A stretch of 64,000 nt of DNA from Rhodobacterales bacterium 56_14_T64 (GCA_002162795.1 MAAY01000079.1:1-64000), one strand, 5' to 3'; positions 25,934-35,418 are shown, counted from the stretch's first letter. The notes: generated by a model not told the origin, from the letters alone. Numbers and translations: made by a program.

Positions 25934-26356
25934 ATGAGCGACTCACATCTTTCGATCGAAGGTTATCTTTCTTATACGTTGGCAGCTGCGCATCGGAACG
26001 TGCACCAAAGCTTGGGCATGAAACTGAAAGAGCTTGGTATCCAAGTGGAAGCCTGGCGCATTCTGGAAGTGCTGAGCGCGAAGGAAGATCACACAATGGG
26101 AGAGCTGGCCGAAGTTGTCCTGATGAATCCGCCGACACTAACAAAGCTGGTGGATAGAATGGTTTCGGACGGTCTGGTACATCGCCAGGTGTCACAGGCT
26201 GACCACCGGCGTGTGCAGCTGGCATTGACCAATCTGGGACGTGAGCAGGTTGAAAAGTTGCGCAAATTCGCGAATGCTCAGAATGATGAAATTTTGGAGA
26301 AACTGGGTCCGGCAAAGGCCCAGATATTGACCGAGGCATTGAGATCGCTTTGCTGA
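25934..26356 (+). CDS. MarR-family transcriptional regulator
   Basis: The 140-residue protein has the MarR winged helix-turn-helix. The recognition helix lies in AEVVLMNPPTLTKLVDRMV, and the wing in VSQADHRRVQLALT contains the conserved Asp-x-Arg. Divergent from the AmiC-like gene with a MarR-type inverted repeat between them. It most likely represses or activates the amide operon; its effector could be an aromatic or other acid produced by the amidase. Confidence 0.88.
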   Translation: MSDSHLSIEGYLSYTLAAAHRNVHQSLGMKLKELGIQVEAWRILEVLSAKEDHTMGELAEVVLMNPPTLTKLVDRMVSDGLVHRQVSQADHRRVQLALTNLGREQVEKLRKFANAQNDEILEKLGPAKAQILTEALRSLC

Positions 26357-26829
26357 GCCCGGATTTCTTGTTCATCCTCACTATCCATGAAGTGGTTTGA
26401 ATCCACCGTTCTCCAAACGGTAAAGCGATATCTAAGCTGCATATGGATCATGCTCATGTTGAGTTGTTGGCTTTCGAACCCACCAATTCTTCAATCCCGT
26501 CAACTTTTGCTGGCGGTGGTTTAGTCATCGACAGTGACGATAAACCAGAAAAGTGCTGTCAGGTAGATGAAAATCAGTCTTTGAAAGGACAACAACACTG
26601 TCCGTTATTGCGCGCAAAATTGGCGCCGCTCGGCGATAGCGGCGGCGTAGTTGAGCTTGAAATTGGCGCGTGAATTCTACAGCTGGGCCCATTAACAATG
26701 CTAAGGTGTGCCCGCAACTTTTACAGCTTTGTGCATAGGTAAGTTCCTAGTGCACGCCCCATAATTCTATCTCGTTTAAGTTGATCAACTGTGGTTCCGT
26801 TACGCCAAAATTATTTGAGTAGGCGGACA
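26357..26829. other. Gap without a supported gene
   Basis: One short ORF (26443-26673) has no domain or convincing start and is probably non-coding. A GCGGCGATAGC-like GC-rich palindromic stretch occurs near 26630. I see nothing else. Confidence 0.35.
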
Positions 26830-26970
26830 CATATTGTTGGGTGAATTGCCACGCAAACCCGCTAATACAATGCGGATCTTCTCCTCGGCTGAATAGGTTT
26901 GCCGGGTCTTACGGCGGATGGATTCGACCAACTTGATAGCCGCAGCTTGGTTGGTTCCGGGTTTCAAGTC
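26830..26970 (-). pseudogene. IS3-family transposase OrfA fragment
   Basis: Read on the minus strand the sequence gives NQAAAIKLVESIRRKTRQTY then SAEEKIRIVLAGLRGN, the N-terminal helix-turn-helix region of IS3-family OrfA, after which similarity stops. About 45 codons remain. It is related to the better-preserved OrfA at 30154 (same EVKIRIVLDGLRG region). It marks one edge of an IS-scarred region. Confidence 0.7.
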
Positions 26971-27092
26971 CTCAAATCTGTCCCACAGGTGCTGACGCCA
27001 GACAGCAATAACCCACTATGAGACCTTGCCAAGTGCCTTTAGTTCCGCCTTTTTGTTCCAGAGTGCTCTCTTCATATGGAATGGAATAAAAG

Positions 27093-27890
27093 ATGACGAC
27101 CGAGACCAAGCGCATGCAACTTCCGGGACTAAAGGGGTCGCGCGTTGCTATCACGGCTGGTGGCGGGGGGATCGGTCTCGCCATTGCGCGTGAACTAAAA
27201 GGGCAGGGCGCCCGCCTCGCCATTTGTGATGTCGACGCGTCAGCTCTGGAGCGAGCTTCAAAAGAGCTCGGCGCAGAAGTTGCACGCCTTGCGGATGTGT
27301 CCAATGTGGCCCAGGTGGCGGGTTTTTTCGCGGAAATTGAAGCAACAATGGGCGGGTTGGACACGCTAGTAAACAATGCTGGTATCGCTGGTCCGACTGG
27401 CGGTGTGGAAGACATCGCACCCGACGACTGGGCGCATTGTATTGACGTCTCCCTGACCGGTCAATTTCTGTGCGCCCACTATGCAGTTCCGATGCTGAAG
27501 GATGCCGGGGGCGGAAGTATTGTCTGCATGTCTTCTGCCGCAGGGCGTTTTGGATATGCATTCCGAACGCCCTATGCTGCGGCGAAATGGGGGGTGATCG
27601 GACTGACTCAAAGTCTCGCGAAAGAACTGGGCCCGGCGAACATACGGGTCAACGCCATTCTGCCCGGCATCATTGAGGGGCCGCGCATCGATGGTGTGAT
27701 TGCCGACCGCGCGAAGCAGACCGGTGTCAGTCCCGATGAAATGAAAGAAGACTATATCAATCGCATTTCTTTGCGGCGCATGACCCCGCCAGAAGATGTG
27801 GCGGACATGGTGGCTTTTCTGATTTCGGATGCTGGGCGCAACCTTTCTGGGCAATCTTTTCCGGTTGATGGTAATGTAGAGGCCCTTTGA
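27093..27890 (+). CDS. Short-chain dehydrogenase/reductase
   Basis: The 265-residue classical SDR has the cofactor motif TAGGGGIGLAIA (about 22-33), NNAGIAG (about 92), the serine in MSSAAGRFGY and the catalytic YAAAKWG (about 158-164). The C-terminal GQSFPVDGNVEAL is typical of the family. It precedes the beta-keto acid cleavage enzyme gene by 116 bases on the same strand. Probably it oxidises a beta-hydroxy acid to the beta-keto acid that the next enzyme cleaves; this is inference from order. Confidence 0.88.
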   Translation: MTTETKRMQLPGLKGSRVAITAGGGGIGLAIARELKGQGARLAICDVDASALERASKELGAEVARLADVSNVAQVAGFFAEIEATMGGLDTLVNNAGIAGPTGGVEDIAPDDWAHCIDVSLTGQFLCAHYAVPMLKDAGGGSIVCMSSAAGRFGYAFRTPYAAAKWGVIGLTQSLAKELGPANIRVNAILPGIIEGPRIDGVIADRAKQTGVSPDEMKEDYINRISLRRMTPPEDVADMVAFLISDAGRNLSGQSFPVDGNVEAL

Positions 27891-28006
27891 AAATCACTGC
27901 ATTTGCCCTTCACCGGGCAGAGTAAATTGTGCGGAATTTGACTGGCGCCAACGAGATCACCTGGACGAAGAACAAGCCTTGCACAGAAGATCAAAAGGAG
28001 ACTGAA

Positions 28007-28939
28007 ATGAGCGGACCCGACAAAGTGATAATTACCTGCGCCGTGACTGGGGCGATCCACACGCCCACAATGACGCCGCATCTACCCATCACGGCCGACG
28101 AGATAGCCGAAAGTGCGATCGCCGCTGCCGAGGCGGGTGCCGCGATCCTACATCTTCACGCGCGAGACCCTGAGACCGGTAAACCAGACCAGTCACCCGA
28201 GGCGTTTTCTGGGTTTCTGCCACGGATTAAGCAGGCGACCAATGCGGTGGTCAACATCACAACTGGCGGATCGCCATATATGACTGTGGCGGAACGTGCG
28301 AAACCGGCCGGGCAGTGGCAGCCAGAAGTCGCATCGCTTAACATGGGGTCAATGAACTTTGGCTTCTTCCCTCTTTTGGGAAAGTACACGGACTTCAAAT
28401 TCGAATGGGAACGTGAGCATCTGGAAGGATCCCGCGATCTGGTGTTCCGAAACTCGTTCAAAGATATCGAGTACGTACTTGAAACCTGCTACGGTAATGG
28501 CACCCGTTTTGAGTTCGAGTGCTACGACATTTCGCATCTCTATAACCTCGCGCATTTTGCGGAACGCGGCCTGGTAAAACCACCTTTCTTTGTGCAGTCG
28601 GTTTTTGGTCTGCTGGGTGGGATCGGCACCCACCCCGAGGACGTCATGCACATGAAGCGTACAGCTGACCGATTGTTCGGCAAGGATTACCGTTGGTCGG
28701 TGCTTGGCGCAGGGGCCAGCCAGTTCCGGATTGCCACGCAGGCGGTTGCCATGGGCGCGAATATCCGGGTCGGGCTAGAGGACAGTATCTGGATCGCACG
28801 TGGCAAACTCGCTGAAACAAACGCCCAGCAGGTGACCAAGGCGCGCGCCATTATTGAGGGGCTGGGCCTGGAGATTGCGACACCCGACGAGGCGCGTGAG
28901 ATGTTGTCGCTAAAGGGAGGCGACCGGGTGAATTTCTGA
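28007..28939 (+). CDS. Beta-keto acid cleavage enzyme (BKACE, DUF849 family)
   Basis: BKACE enzymes condense a beta-keto acid with acetyl-CoA to give acetoacetate and a new CoA ester. The start ATG at 28007 follows AAAAGGAG (the ORF track starts upstream). Seen are the metal-binding pair in AAILHLHARDPETG (about 44-57), SLNMGSMNFG, and GIGTHPEDVMHMK and EDSIWIARGKLAETN near the C-terminus, all family hallmarks. The length of 310 residues is normal. The specific keto acid (as in carnitine, lysine or related routes) cannot be fixed; the neighbour SDR would supply it. Confidence 0.9.
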   Translation: MSGPDKVIITCAVTGAIHTPTMTPHLPITADEIAESAIAAAEAGAAILHLHARDPETGKPDQSPEAFSGFLPRIKQATNAVVNITTGGSPYMTVAERAKPAGQWQPEVASLNMGSMNFGFFPLLGKYTDFKFEWEREHLEGSRDLVFRNSFKDIEYVLETCYGNGTRFEFECYDISHLYNLAHFAERGLVKPPFFVQSVFGLLGGIGTHPEDVMHMKRTADRLFGKDYRWSVLGAGASQFRIATQAVAMGANIRVGLEDSIWIARGKLAETNAQQVTKARAIIEGLGLEIATPDEAREMLSLKGGDRVNF

Positions 28940-29693
28940 GGGGCCAAAAGGGCGGAAACACTCATGGACAGGCTGGCACAGTAGACCGAGGTCGGGTTTG
29001 ATGCCGGAAAAGGTCAGGATCAAGAGGCGAAAGCGATGGTCTGGTAGAAGGCAGAGTTATTCGAGAAGGGGAAATCCTGTTTGGCTTTGATCCTGCAGAG
29101 CGGATCGAGGCAGGTGTGACCTTTATCGGCCAAATCCGGTCAAACTGATCGCGGGAAAGCAGTCCGCTCAATATTGCCCGGAGGCGGTAATGCCCGCATC
29201 GAACTGGCGCCAGGCTGTTCGGCAGGGCTTCAAGAATGGGCATCTTGCGGCCCATTTGGGGGCTTTACTGGATGGATCGTGGACGGCGCGATCTGATTGT
29301 TCCATCCCACAGGCACTCGCCGGAAGCGCGCGGTTTGTTTGCGCTGCGCTCTTCGGGGGCGTTGTCGCCAGGTGTCGCCGTCGGAACGCACTGCCTCCAG
29401 CCGTTGACTGACTCGTTCCTCCACCTCGTTGCCAAACATCTCCATCAGGGCCCTAGTGGCCATGCCAATGTCATTCTAAACCAGAAGCCGCGCGATTGAT
29501 CGGAACTCGAATTCGTGGAGCTGCCCTTCTGGCGGACTCGCTTACGACCCGCAGACGCCGATACTGTGACGGTTCCCATCAATTGTCTTGTTCAGTTTAT
29601 GAATGACAGAGATCGGACCGAAAACACAAGTGAGTAGCCTTTCTGAAAAAAAGTATAAATTTGGACAGGGAGTGCCTTATCTCGTGACGCTAA
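28940..29693. other. Decayed region without an intact gene
   Basis: The plus strand around 29050-29140 reads VIREGEILFGFDPAERIEAG and then a stop, which looks like a gene fragment of unknown origin. The minus strand around 29230-29480 has an open stretch beginning MATRALMEMFGNEVEERVSQ, possibly another fragment. Neither is recognisable enough to name. The region sits between the BKACE gene and IS remnants, consistent with rearrangement. Confidence 0.35.
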
Positions 29694-30074
29694 ATGGTCG
29701 TCGGTACAATTGCCAAAGCAATCTACGGTGCAGCACATCGCATCCATTTCCCGGAAGACGGAGAGATTATAACCAATGCCTTCTCAGGTTGCGAGCAGTT
29801 CGTGCAAGTTCCACTTGAGGCGCTTGGCTTCAAATTTGTGGCGATGGAACAGGTCGCGATTGCCAAACACGGCAGTGGCGTCGAAGCCGAAATCTCAATC
29901 ACATCAGAAGACGCTCTCCTGATCACCAGCTCTCGCTCAAAGCAAAGATACGCGGATCGGAATGCATCGGAGCACGAAGCCTATGTCAGAGTTTCGTTCG
30001 AGCTAAAATCTCTGGGAAACCTTCTGCAGCCCAAACTGACCAATCTGAACAAATTCGAAGTTCGCACTGTCTGA
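29694..30074 (+). CDS. Hypothetical protein, about 126 residues
   Basis: The ORF starts MVVGTIAKAIYGAAHRIHF without a strong ribosome site and has no domain that I recognise, no signal peptide and no membrane helix. It is flanked by IS debris on both sides, so it may be a gene remnant or a passenger. Confidence is low because codon pattern and context do not strongly support it. Confidence 0.35.
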   Translation: MVVGTIAKAIYGAAHRIHFPEDGEIITNAFSGCEQFVQVPLEALGFKFVAMEQVAIAKHGSGVEAEISITSEDALLITSSRSKQRYADRNASEHEAYVRVSFELKSLGNLLQPKLTNLNKFEVRTV

Positions 30075-30153
30075 CATCAGCACTTATGGGTCCAAATAGC
30101 CGTATTTGATAAGAGAGTGTTCTTGGCTCATCGTAACCACTGAGGAGTTGAAG

Positions 30154-30596
30154 ATGAGACAGGCCACTGGAACCCGCAAAAGCCCTGGCGAGGAGATTGT
30201 CAAAGATATCAAACGTGCAACGCGCAAACACTATTCATCTGAAGTGAAGATCAGGATCGTCCTGGATGGCTTGCGCGGCAAAGACAGCATAGCCGAGCTG
30301 TGTCGCCGAGAAGGCATCTATTACAAATGGTCGAAGGACTTCATGGAAGCTGGCAAACGCCGACTGGCTGGCGACACGGTCCGTGCCGCCACAACTGACG
30401 AAGTCAAAGATCTGCGCCGAGAGGCCCGTGACCTGAAGGAAGTCGTCGCGGAACAAACGCTTGAACTCCGTTTGCTCAAAAAAGGCATGACAGGCCTCTC
30501 TCGGGACATTGCAGCGCAATGCCCTGCCGGGCAGTGGATGGGGGCAACCTCAACCGCGGCATTTATGGTCGTTTAAAGAAGCTATTTCGCGCGTAG
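30154..30596 (+). pseudogene. IS3-family transposase OrfA, interrupted by a 41-bp hairpin insertion
   Basis: The ATG at 30154 follows GAGGAG. The product begins MRQATGTRKSPGEEIVKDIK and carries the OrfA helix-turn-helix and leucine-rich region (ELCRREGIYYKWSKDF, then AEQTLELRLLKKGMTG). Compared with its relatives, a few residues are missing in REGI-YYKW. At 30496-30536 a 41-bp hairpin element interrupts the gene. With it removed the frame continues DGGNLNRGIYGRLKK to a TAG at 30594-30596. No intact OrfB follows. Confidence 0.75.
30496..30536 (+). repeat. Hairpin insertion element, 41-bp class (copy A)
   Basis: It begins CTCTCTC and ends in CTGCCGGGCAG then TG. In the middle GGG, a bulged A and CATTGC pair with GCAATG and CCC around loop AGC. 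Boundaries are set by requiring the transposase frame to rejoin (GGC|GAT). It shares ends and fold with copies B-F in the IS3 element at 34190. Confidence 0.75.
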
Positions 30597-31125
30597 AAAC
30601 CACGTGTTACGAGCAACGAATTCTCTTCGTCGTCGCATAAAATGCAGGTTTTGAATTTCTCAGATCCCCATGGCCGTTTTTGTACTATCCCAATTTTTCG
30701 GGTCAAATTTATTGCCCTCAAACTGTGACACCACGAGTGTGGAGATCAAGAATTTCAATCAGATATCTGTGGCGACGCCTCTGCTATTTAGGATGCCAGT
30801 AATGCGCGCGATGATGCCCGTAGCTTTGGAGCAATTTCTGCTCACCACAATTCAGTCTGGTGTCTTTTTTCTGGTATAAACTGTTTGGGTGGCGACTCAC
30901 CAAATTGCGCCTTTGAGCCCACTGTCAGGTATCACTTAAAAAATGCAAGCAAGGGCAACACGATTTAACGCAAATTGGAAGTGAAAATGGTGTTGCAGTC
31001 AGACATCTTGCAACCCAAGATTAGCTGGTATACTGCCGCATACAATGCACTTGGGCGCGGGTTAGACAGAGGTGTCTGAGCACCGGCGCTTGAACTTTCT
31101 TTAGTACCTAACCGTTGGAATCGTC
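30597..31125. other. Region upstream of acnB without a supported gene
   Basis: Short ORFs (for example 30670-30879) lack support. The last 100 bases should hold the acnB promoter, but I see no clear -35/-10 pair that I would name. The stretch is AT-richer than the flanks, as is acnB itself. Confidence 0.35.
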
Positions 31126-33918
31126 ATGAGCTTGTACATCGACTATCTGAATGAGATCGCCGCTCGTAAAGAGCAAGGATTGAACCCCAAGCCCATTGAT
31201 GATGGCGCGCTTGTAGATGAAATCGTTGCTCAGATCAAAGAAACAGGAAACGAGCACCGGGAAGGTTCCCTTAGTTTCTTCATCTACAACACCTTGCCAG
31301 GTACAACGAGCGCCGCCGGCGCAAAAGCCACGTTTCTAAAAGAGATTATTCTTGGTTCTGAGGTCGTTGAAGAAATCTCTCCGACTTTCGCATTCGAACT
31401 GCTGTCGCATATGAAAGGAGGACCGTCGGTCGACGTCCTTCTTGAACTGGCTCTGGGTGACGATGAATCGATTATTGCACAAGCCGCCGACGTGCTAAAG
31501 ACCCAAGTCTTCCTATACGAAGCGGATACCGACCGTCTGGCCGCTGCCTATGCAGACGGCAATGCCACCGCCAAAGACATTCTGGAAAGCTATTCAAAAG
31601 CTGAGTTCTTTACAGAGCTTCCCAATATCGAAGAAGAAATCAAAGTTGTCACCTATGTCGCAGGTGAAGGCGATATATCTACCGATTTACTGTCCCCAGG
31701 CAACCAAGCCCACTCCCGTTCGGACCGGGAGCTGCACGGTAAGTGCTTTATTTCTCCGGCGGCCCAGGTTGAAATTCAGGAGCTGCAAAAGCGGCACCCT
31801 GACAAACGTGTGATGTTGATTGCCGAAAAAGGCACGATGGGTGTTGGTTCGTCCCGTATGTCGGGCGTGAACAACGTGGCTTTGTGGACTGGCAAGCAGG
31901 CTAGCCCCTATGTTCCTTTTGTGAACTTTGCCCCGATTGTAGCCGGCACAAATGGCATCTCTCCGATTTTCCTGACGACTGTTGGCGTAACGGGCGGCAT
32001 CGGGATCGATTTGAAAAACTGGGTCAAAAAAGTTGATTCAAAAGGCAATCCGATCCTGAACAACGACGGCAACCCAGTTCTGGAACAGAAATACTCTGTC
32101 GAGACTGGCACTGTTCTGACTATCGATACAAAAGAGCAGAAGCTATATGACGAAGCAGGCAAAGAAGAGCTTGTTAGCCTCTCGTCCTCCTTCACACCGC
32201 AGAAGGTTGAATTCATCAAAGCAGGCGGATCTTATGCCATCGTCTTTGGCAAAAAGTTGCAAAACTTTGCGGCTAAAACTCTTGGCGTGGAGCTAAAATC
32301 CGCCTTTGCAGCCTCCAAAGAAATCTCCCACGAGGGGCAAGGCCTAACTGCGGTTGAAAAAATCTTCAACAAGAACGCTGTCGGCGTAACTGAAGGCGCT
32401 GTGCTGCACGCTGGATCTGATGTGCGCGTCGAAGTGAATATCGTCGGCTCGCAAGATACGACCGGCTTGATGACATCGCAAGAGTTGGAGGCTATGGCAG
32501 CAACAGTGCTGTCACCAATCGTTGATGGCGCGTACCAGTCCGGCTGCCACACAGCTTCGGTTTGGGATTTGAAGGCGCAAGCAAATACCCCTCGGCTTAT
32601 GAGTTTCATGCATAAGTTTGGTCTAATCACGGCTCGCGATCCCAAAGGCGTCTACCACGCCATGACGGATGTTATTCACAAGGTTCTGAATGACATCACG
32701 GTGGATGATTGGGCGATTATTATCGGTGGAGATTCGCACACTAGGATGTCCAAAGGCGTGGCGTTTGGTGCGGACTCGGGAACTGTTGCACTGGCTTTGG
32801 CAACAGGTGAGGCAACCATGCCGATCCCTGAATCGGTGAAAGTGACTTTCAAGGGCACCATGGCCGACCACATGGATTTCCGTGACGTTGTGCATGCAAC
32901 ACAGTCTCAGATGCTCAAGCAATTCGGCGACAACGTTTTCCAAGGACGTATCATCGAGGTTCACATTGGCACATTGCTGGCGGACCAGGCGTTCACCTTC
33001 ACAGATTGGTCTGCGGAAATGAAAGCGAAAGCTTCGATCTGTATTTCAGAAGACGCCACGTTGGTTGAATCTCTTGAAATCGCCAAAAGCCGCATTCAGA
33101 TCATGATCGACAAAGGCATGGAAAACGACAACCAGATGCTTCAGAGTTTAATCGACATTGCCGACAAGCGCATTGGCGAAATCAAATCCGGTGAAAAGCC
33201 AGCGTTGATGCCCGACGACAATGCCAAATACTTTGCCGAAGTTGTTGTTGATCTTGACGAAATTGACGAACCGATGATTGCCGACCCGGACGTAAACAAC
33301 GCGGATGTGTCAAAGCGATACACCCACGACACCATCCGTCCGATGTCTTATTACCGTGGGAGTAAGACAATTGATCTTGGTTTTGTCGGCTCATGCATGG
33401 TTCACAAAGGTGACATTAAAATCGTCGCCCAGATGCTCAAGAACATTGAAAAGGCACATGGCGAAGTTGCGTTCAAAGCGCCTCTTGTCGTTGCCGCACC
33501 GACCTACAACATCATTGATGAGTTAAAAGCAGAGGGCGACTGGGAGATTCTGCAAAAGTACTCCGGGTTTGAATTCGACGACTTTCTTCCTAAGAGTGCG
33601 GCGCGTACGGAATACGAGAATATTCTTTATCTCGAACGCCCTGGCTGTAACCTTTGTATGGGTAATCAGGAAAAAGCCGCAAAAGGGGACACGGTTTTGG
33701 CCACGTCTACACGGCTGTTCCAGGGTCGCGTTGTGGAAGACACGGCTGAGAAAAAAGGCGAATCCCTTCTAGCCTCGACACCGGTTGTCGTCCTTTCTGC
33801 TATTCTCGGCAGAACACCCAGCATGGAAGAATACAAAGCTGCCGTGGACGGGATTGACCTGACAAAGTTCGCCCCACCAGTAGAAAAGCCTGTTGGTGCT
33901 CAGTCAGCTCATTTCTAA
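31126..33918 (+). CDS. acnB: Aconitate hydratase B (bifunctional aconitase 2 / 2-methylisocitrate dehydratase)
   Basis: AcnB isomerises citrate and isocitrate in the TCA cycle and can act on 2-methylisocitrate. The 930-residue product has the N-terminal HEAT-like helical domain (to about 160), then the swivel and catalytic domains. Iron-sulfur ligands are seen in the GFVGSCMV segment (about 760) and in PGCNLCMGNQ (about 845); GGDSHTRMSKG and VGSQDTTGLMT are substrate-site motifs. The wording throughout (for example NEHREGSLSFFIYNTLPG) is, from memory, closer to Bacteroidota AcnB than to the E. coli type, and alphaproteobacteria normally rely on AcnA. IS3 debris lies on both sides, so transfer is likely. 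A terminator follows. Confidence 0.92.
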   Translation: MSLYIDYLNEIAARKEQGLNPKPIDDGALVDEIVAQIKETGNEHREGSLSFFIYNTLPGTTSAAGAKATFLKEIILGSEVVEEISPTFAFELLSHMKGGPSVDVLLELALGDDESIIAQAADVLKTQVFLYEADTDRLAAAYADGNATAKDILESYSKAEFFTELPNIEEEIKVVTYVAGEGDISTDLLSPGNQAHSRSDRELHGKCFISPAAQVEIQELQKRHPDKRVMLIAEKGTMGVGSSRMSGVNNVALWTGKQASPYVPFVNFAPIVAGTNGISPIFLTTVGVTGGIGIDLKNWVKKVDSKGNPILNNDGNPVLEQKYSVETGTVLTIDTKEQKLYDEAGKEELVSLSSSFTPQKVEFIKAGGSYAIVFGKKLQNFAAKTLGVELKSAFAASKEISHEGQGLTAVEKIFNKNAVGVTEGAVLHAGSDVRVEVNIVGSQDTTGLMTSQELEAMAATVLSPIVDGAYQSGCHTASVWDLKAQANTPRLMSFMHKFGLITARDPKGVYHAMTDVIHKVLNDITVDDWAIIIGGDSHTRMSKGVAFGADSGTVALALATGEATMPIPESVKVTFKGTMADHMDFRDVVHATQSQMLKQFGDNVFQGRIIEVHIGTLLADQAFTFTDWSAEMKAKASICISEDATLVESLEIAKSRIQIMIDKGMENDNQMLQSLIDIADKRIGEIKSGEKPALMPDDNAKYFAEVVVDLDEIDEPMIADPDVNNADVSKRYTHDTIRPMSYYRGSKTIDLGFVGSCMVHKGDIKIVAQMLKNIEKAHGEVAFKAPLVVAAPTYNIIDELKAEGDWEILQKYSGFEFDDFLPKSAARTEYENILYLERPGCNLCMGNQEKAAKGDTVLATSTRLFQGRVVEDTAEKKGESLLASTPVVVLSAILGRTPSMEEYKAAVDGIDLTKFAPPVEKPVGAQSAHF

Positions 33919-33960
33919 GTCTGCTGCTAGCGACGTTGCGATCTAATTAACAACAAAAAG

Positions 33961-33985
33961 CTGCCCCGTTTATGTGGGGCAGTTT
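33961..33985 (+). terminator. Rho-independent terminator of acnB
   Basis: CTGCCCC and GGGGCAG form a 7-bp stem around GTTTATGT, followed by TTT and preceded by AAAAAG, so it could act in both directions. Confidence 0.75.
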
Positions 33986-34255
33986 GAAAGACTGTGCTTG
34001 ATTGAACTTGTATAATTTCTCAAACTGATGAGCATTGGTCCAAAGCACTATGCTGGCGCCTAGTGATGGTGTATTTCATCGGTCCTTCAATCATAATCTA
34101 AAACTCACGTAGTGAGCAAAAGACCTCCGTTCGGAAATTTGTCCCACTTCCACTGAGCAGCCCCACTTGCGTGGTCCAGTTTGAAAGTTAGAGGTGGTCG
34201 CGGGATTTCGGACCAGTAGCTAAGGTGGATCGACTTGTGAAAGAGATGATCCCAA

Positions 34256-34632
34256 ATGACGAAGAGAAAGAACCACTCAGCAGACTTCAAGACCAAGGTT
34301 GCGCTTGAAGCGATCCGTGAAGACATGACGGTGGCAGAGCTTGCAAAGAAATACGGCGTCCATCTAGAACCGACAGGACATGCAAACATGTCCGATAGGC
34401 GACTCAGAACGGCACTTGGCAACGTAGGGCGATCACCAATATGGCCTCGACGTTTTCCAAGCGAAAAGATGACGCTACACGTCCCAATGAAGCTGAGATC
34501 GACAAGCTACACTCCAAGATCGGCCAGTTGGTGGTGGAGCGCGATTTTTTCGAACTGAACCGGATCAGCAAAGCATCCAGGGATGGTTTGTCCGGTGAAG
34601 GCCTGGGATCGTTAAGCAAGGATCGCAGGCAG
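34256..34632 (+). pseudogene. IS3-family transposase OrfA, split by a 35-bp insertion
   Basis: The ORF begins MTKRKNHSADFKTKVALEAI with the OrfA helix-turn-helix (TVAELAKKYGVH). At 34365-34399 a 35-bp hairpin element interrupts it; with that removed the frame continues PTQNGTWQRRAITNMASTFS and runs through the leucine-rich segment IDKLHSKIGQLVVERDF. Just after DF an extra short in-frame stretch (FELNRIS) replaces the usual LAKAS end, and the frame then runs on into OrfB. In a working IS3, OrfA ends here and OrfB is reached by a -1 shift; here they are in one frame. Confidence 0.7.
34365..34399 (-). repeat. Hairpin insertion element, divergent 35-bp copy (copy G)
   Basis: Read on the minus strand it starts CCTATC, has the stem GGACATG/CATGTCC around TTTG, and continues TGTCGG. 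The layout matches copies A-F (CCTCTC, stem, TGCCGG) but the ends have diverged and the second palindrome is lost. Removing it restores the OrfA frame. Confidence 0.5.
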
Positions 34633-34764
34633 ATGTGTATTGAAAGAAGTCACCCCAAAAACAGCTTGCGACGGCAATGCAAGTTGCTGTCGTTGGCACG
34701 TTCAAATCTGTATTATCAACCAACGGGTGAAGGCGCCGAAAACCTGCGTTTCATAGCCATCATC

Positions 34765-34805
34765 CGTTGCCCGGCAGGCGCATGCACAGCATGCTGCCGA
34801 GAGGG
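34765..34805 (-). repeat. Hairpin insertion element, 41-bp class (copy B)
   Basis: On the minus strand it begins CCCTCTC. The stem is GGC, bulged A and GCATGC paired with GCATGC and GCC around loop TGT, the same architecture as copy A with different bases. It ends CTGCCGGGCA then ACG. Removing 41 bases rejoins ATC|GAC. Confidence 0.8.
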
Positions 34806-34845
34806 GACAAGCAGTTCCTGGAAACGTCATGGTACGAGTCACGTC

Positions 34846-34886
34846 TCTCTTTCGGGACATTGCTGCGCATGCGCCTGCCGGGCAGT
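34846..34886 (+). repeat. Hairpin insertion element, 41-bp class (copy C)
   Basis: It begins TCTCTTTC, shares the left stem arm CGGGACATTGC with copy A, and ends CTGCCGGGCAG. The right arm (GCATGCGCC) resembles copy B, so the stem pairs only partly; it may be a recombinant of two versions. Removing 41 bases rejoins CGTC|GGATG, restoring SRRMARHMQ. Confidence 0.75.
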
Positions 34887-34993
34887 GGATGGCGCGACAC
34901 ATGCAACGGCAGGGGCACAAATGTGGTTGCCATCGTGTGCGCCGTTTAATGCGCCTTATGCGTTTGGTTCCAATCTACCAGACGCCAAACACC

Positions 34994-35030
34994 CGTTGCC
35001 CGGCAACACATGCTTGCATGTGTGAGAGGG
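34994..35030 (-). repeat. Hairpin insertion element, 37-bp class (copy D)
   Basis: On the minus strand: CCCTCTC, then ACACATGC/GCATGTGT as a perfect 8-bp stem with loop AA, then the second palindrome TTGCCGGGCAA, then CG. Removing 37 bases rejoins ACC|GGCAAG. Confidence 0.8.
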
Positions 35031-35356
35031 GGCAAGAAGCACCCGCAGCACAAGATTTACCCTTACCTCCTTCGGGATCTGACGATTGACCGGCCAAATC
35101 AAGTTTGGTGCGTGGGCATCACCTACATCCCTATGCGGCGCGGGTTCCTGTATCTGGTGGCGATTATGGACTGGTACAGCAGAAAAGAACTGAGCTGGCG
35201 ACTGTCCAACAGCATGGAAGCCAACTTTTGCGTCGAAGCCCTGAGAGAGGCCATCGACAGAAATGGCAAGCCAGAGATCATGAACAGCGATCAAGGTAGC
35301 CAATTCACCGGCTTTGAATGGACACAGGCGCTGAAAGATGCCGACGTGAAAATATC

Positions 35357-35393
35357 TCCTCTCGTGCATGTAAACATGCGCTGCCGGGCAGTG
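35357..35393 (+). repeat. Hairpin insertion element, 37-bp class (copy E)
   Basis: TCCTCTC, then GTGCATGT/ACATGCGC as an 8-bp stem (one G-T pair) with loop AA, then CTGCCGGGCAG and TG. Removing 37 bases rejoins ATC|CATGGAC (IS|MDGKGRW). Confidence 0.8.
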
Positions 35394-35418
35394 CATGGAC
35401 GGCAAAGGTCGCTGGATC

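Noticed and set aside
26443-26673. 76-residue ORF downstream of marR
   Set aside because: No ribosome site, no domain, and it lies in an IS-scarred gap.
28309-28340. Possible further hairpin element in the BKACE gene (GGCCGGGCAGTGG)
   Set aside because: It resembles the right palindrome of the hairpin elements, but the reading frame is intact and the peptide fits the family, so it is chance similarity.
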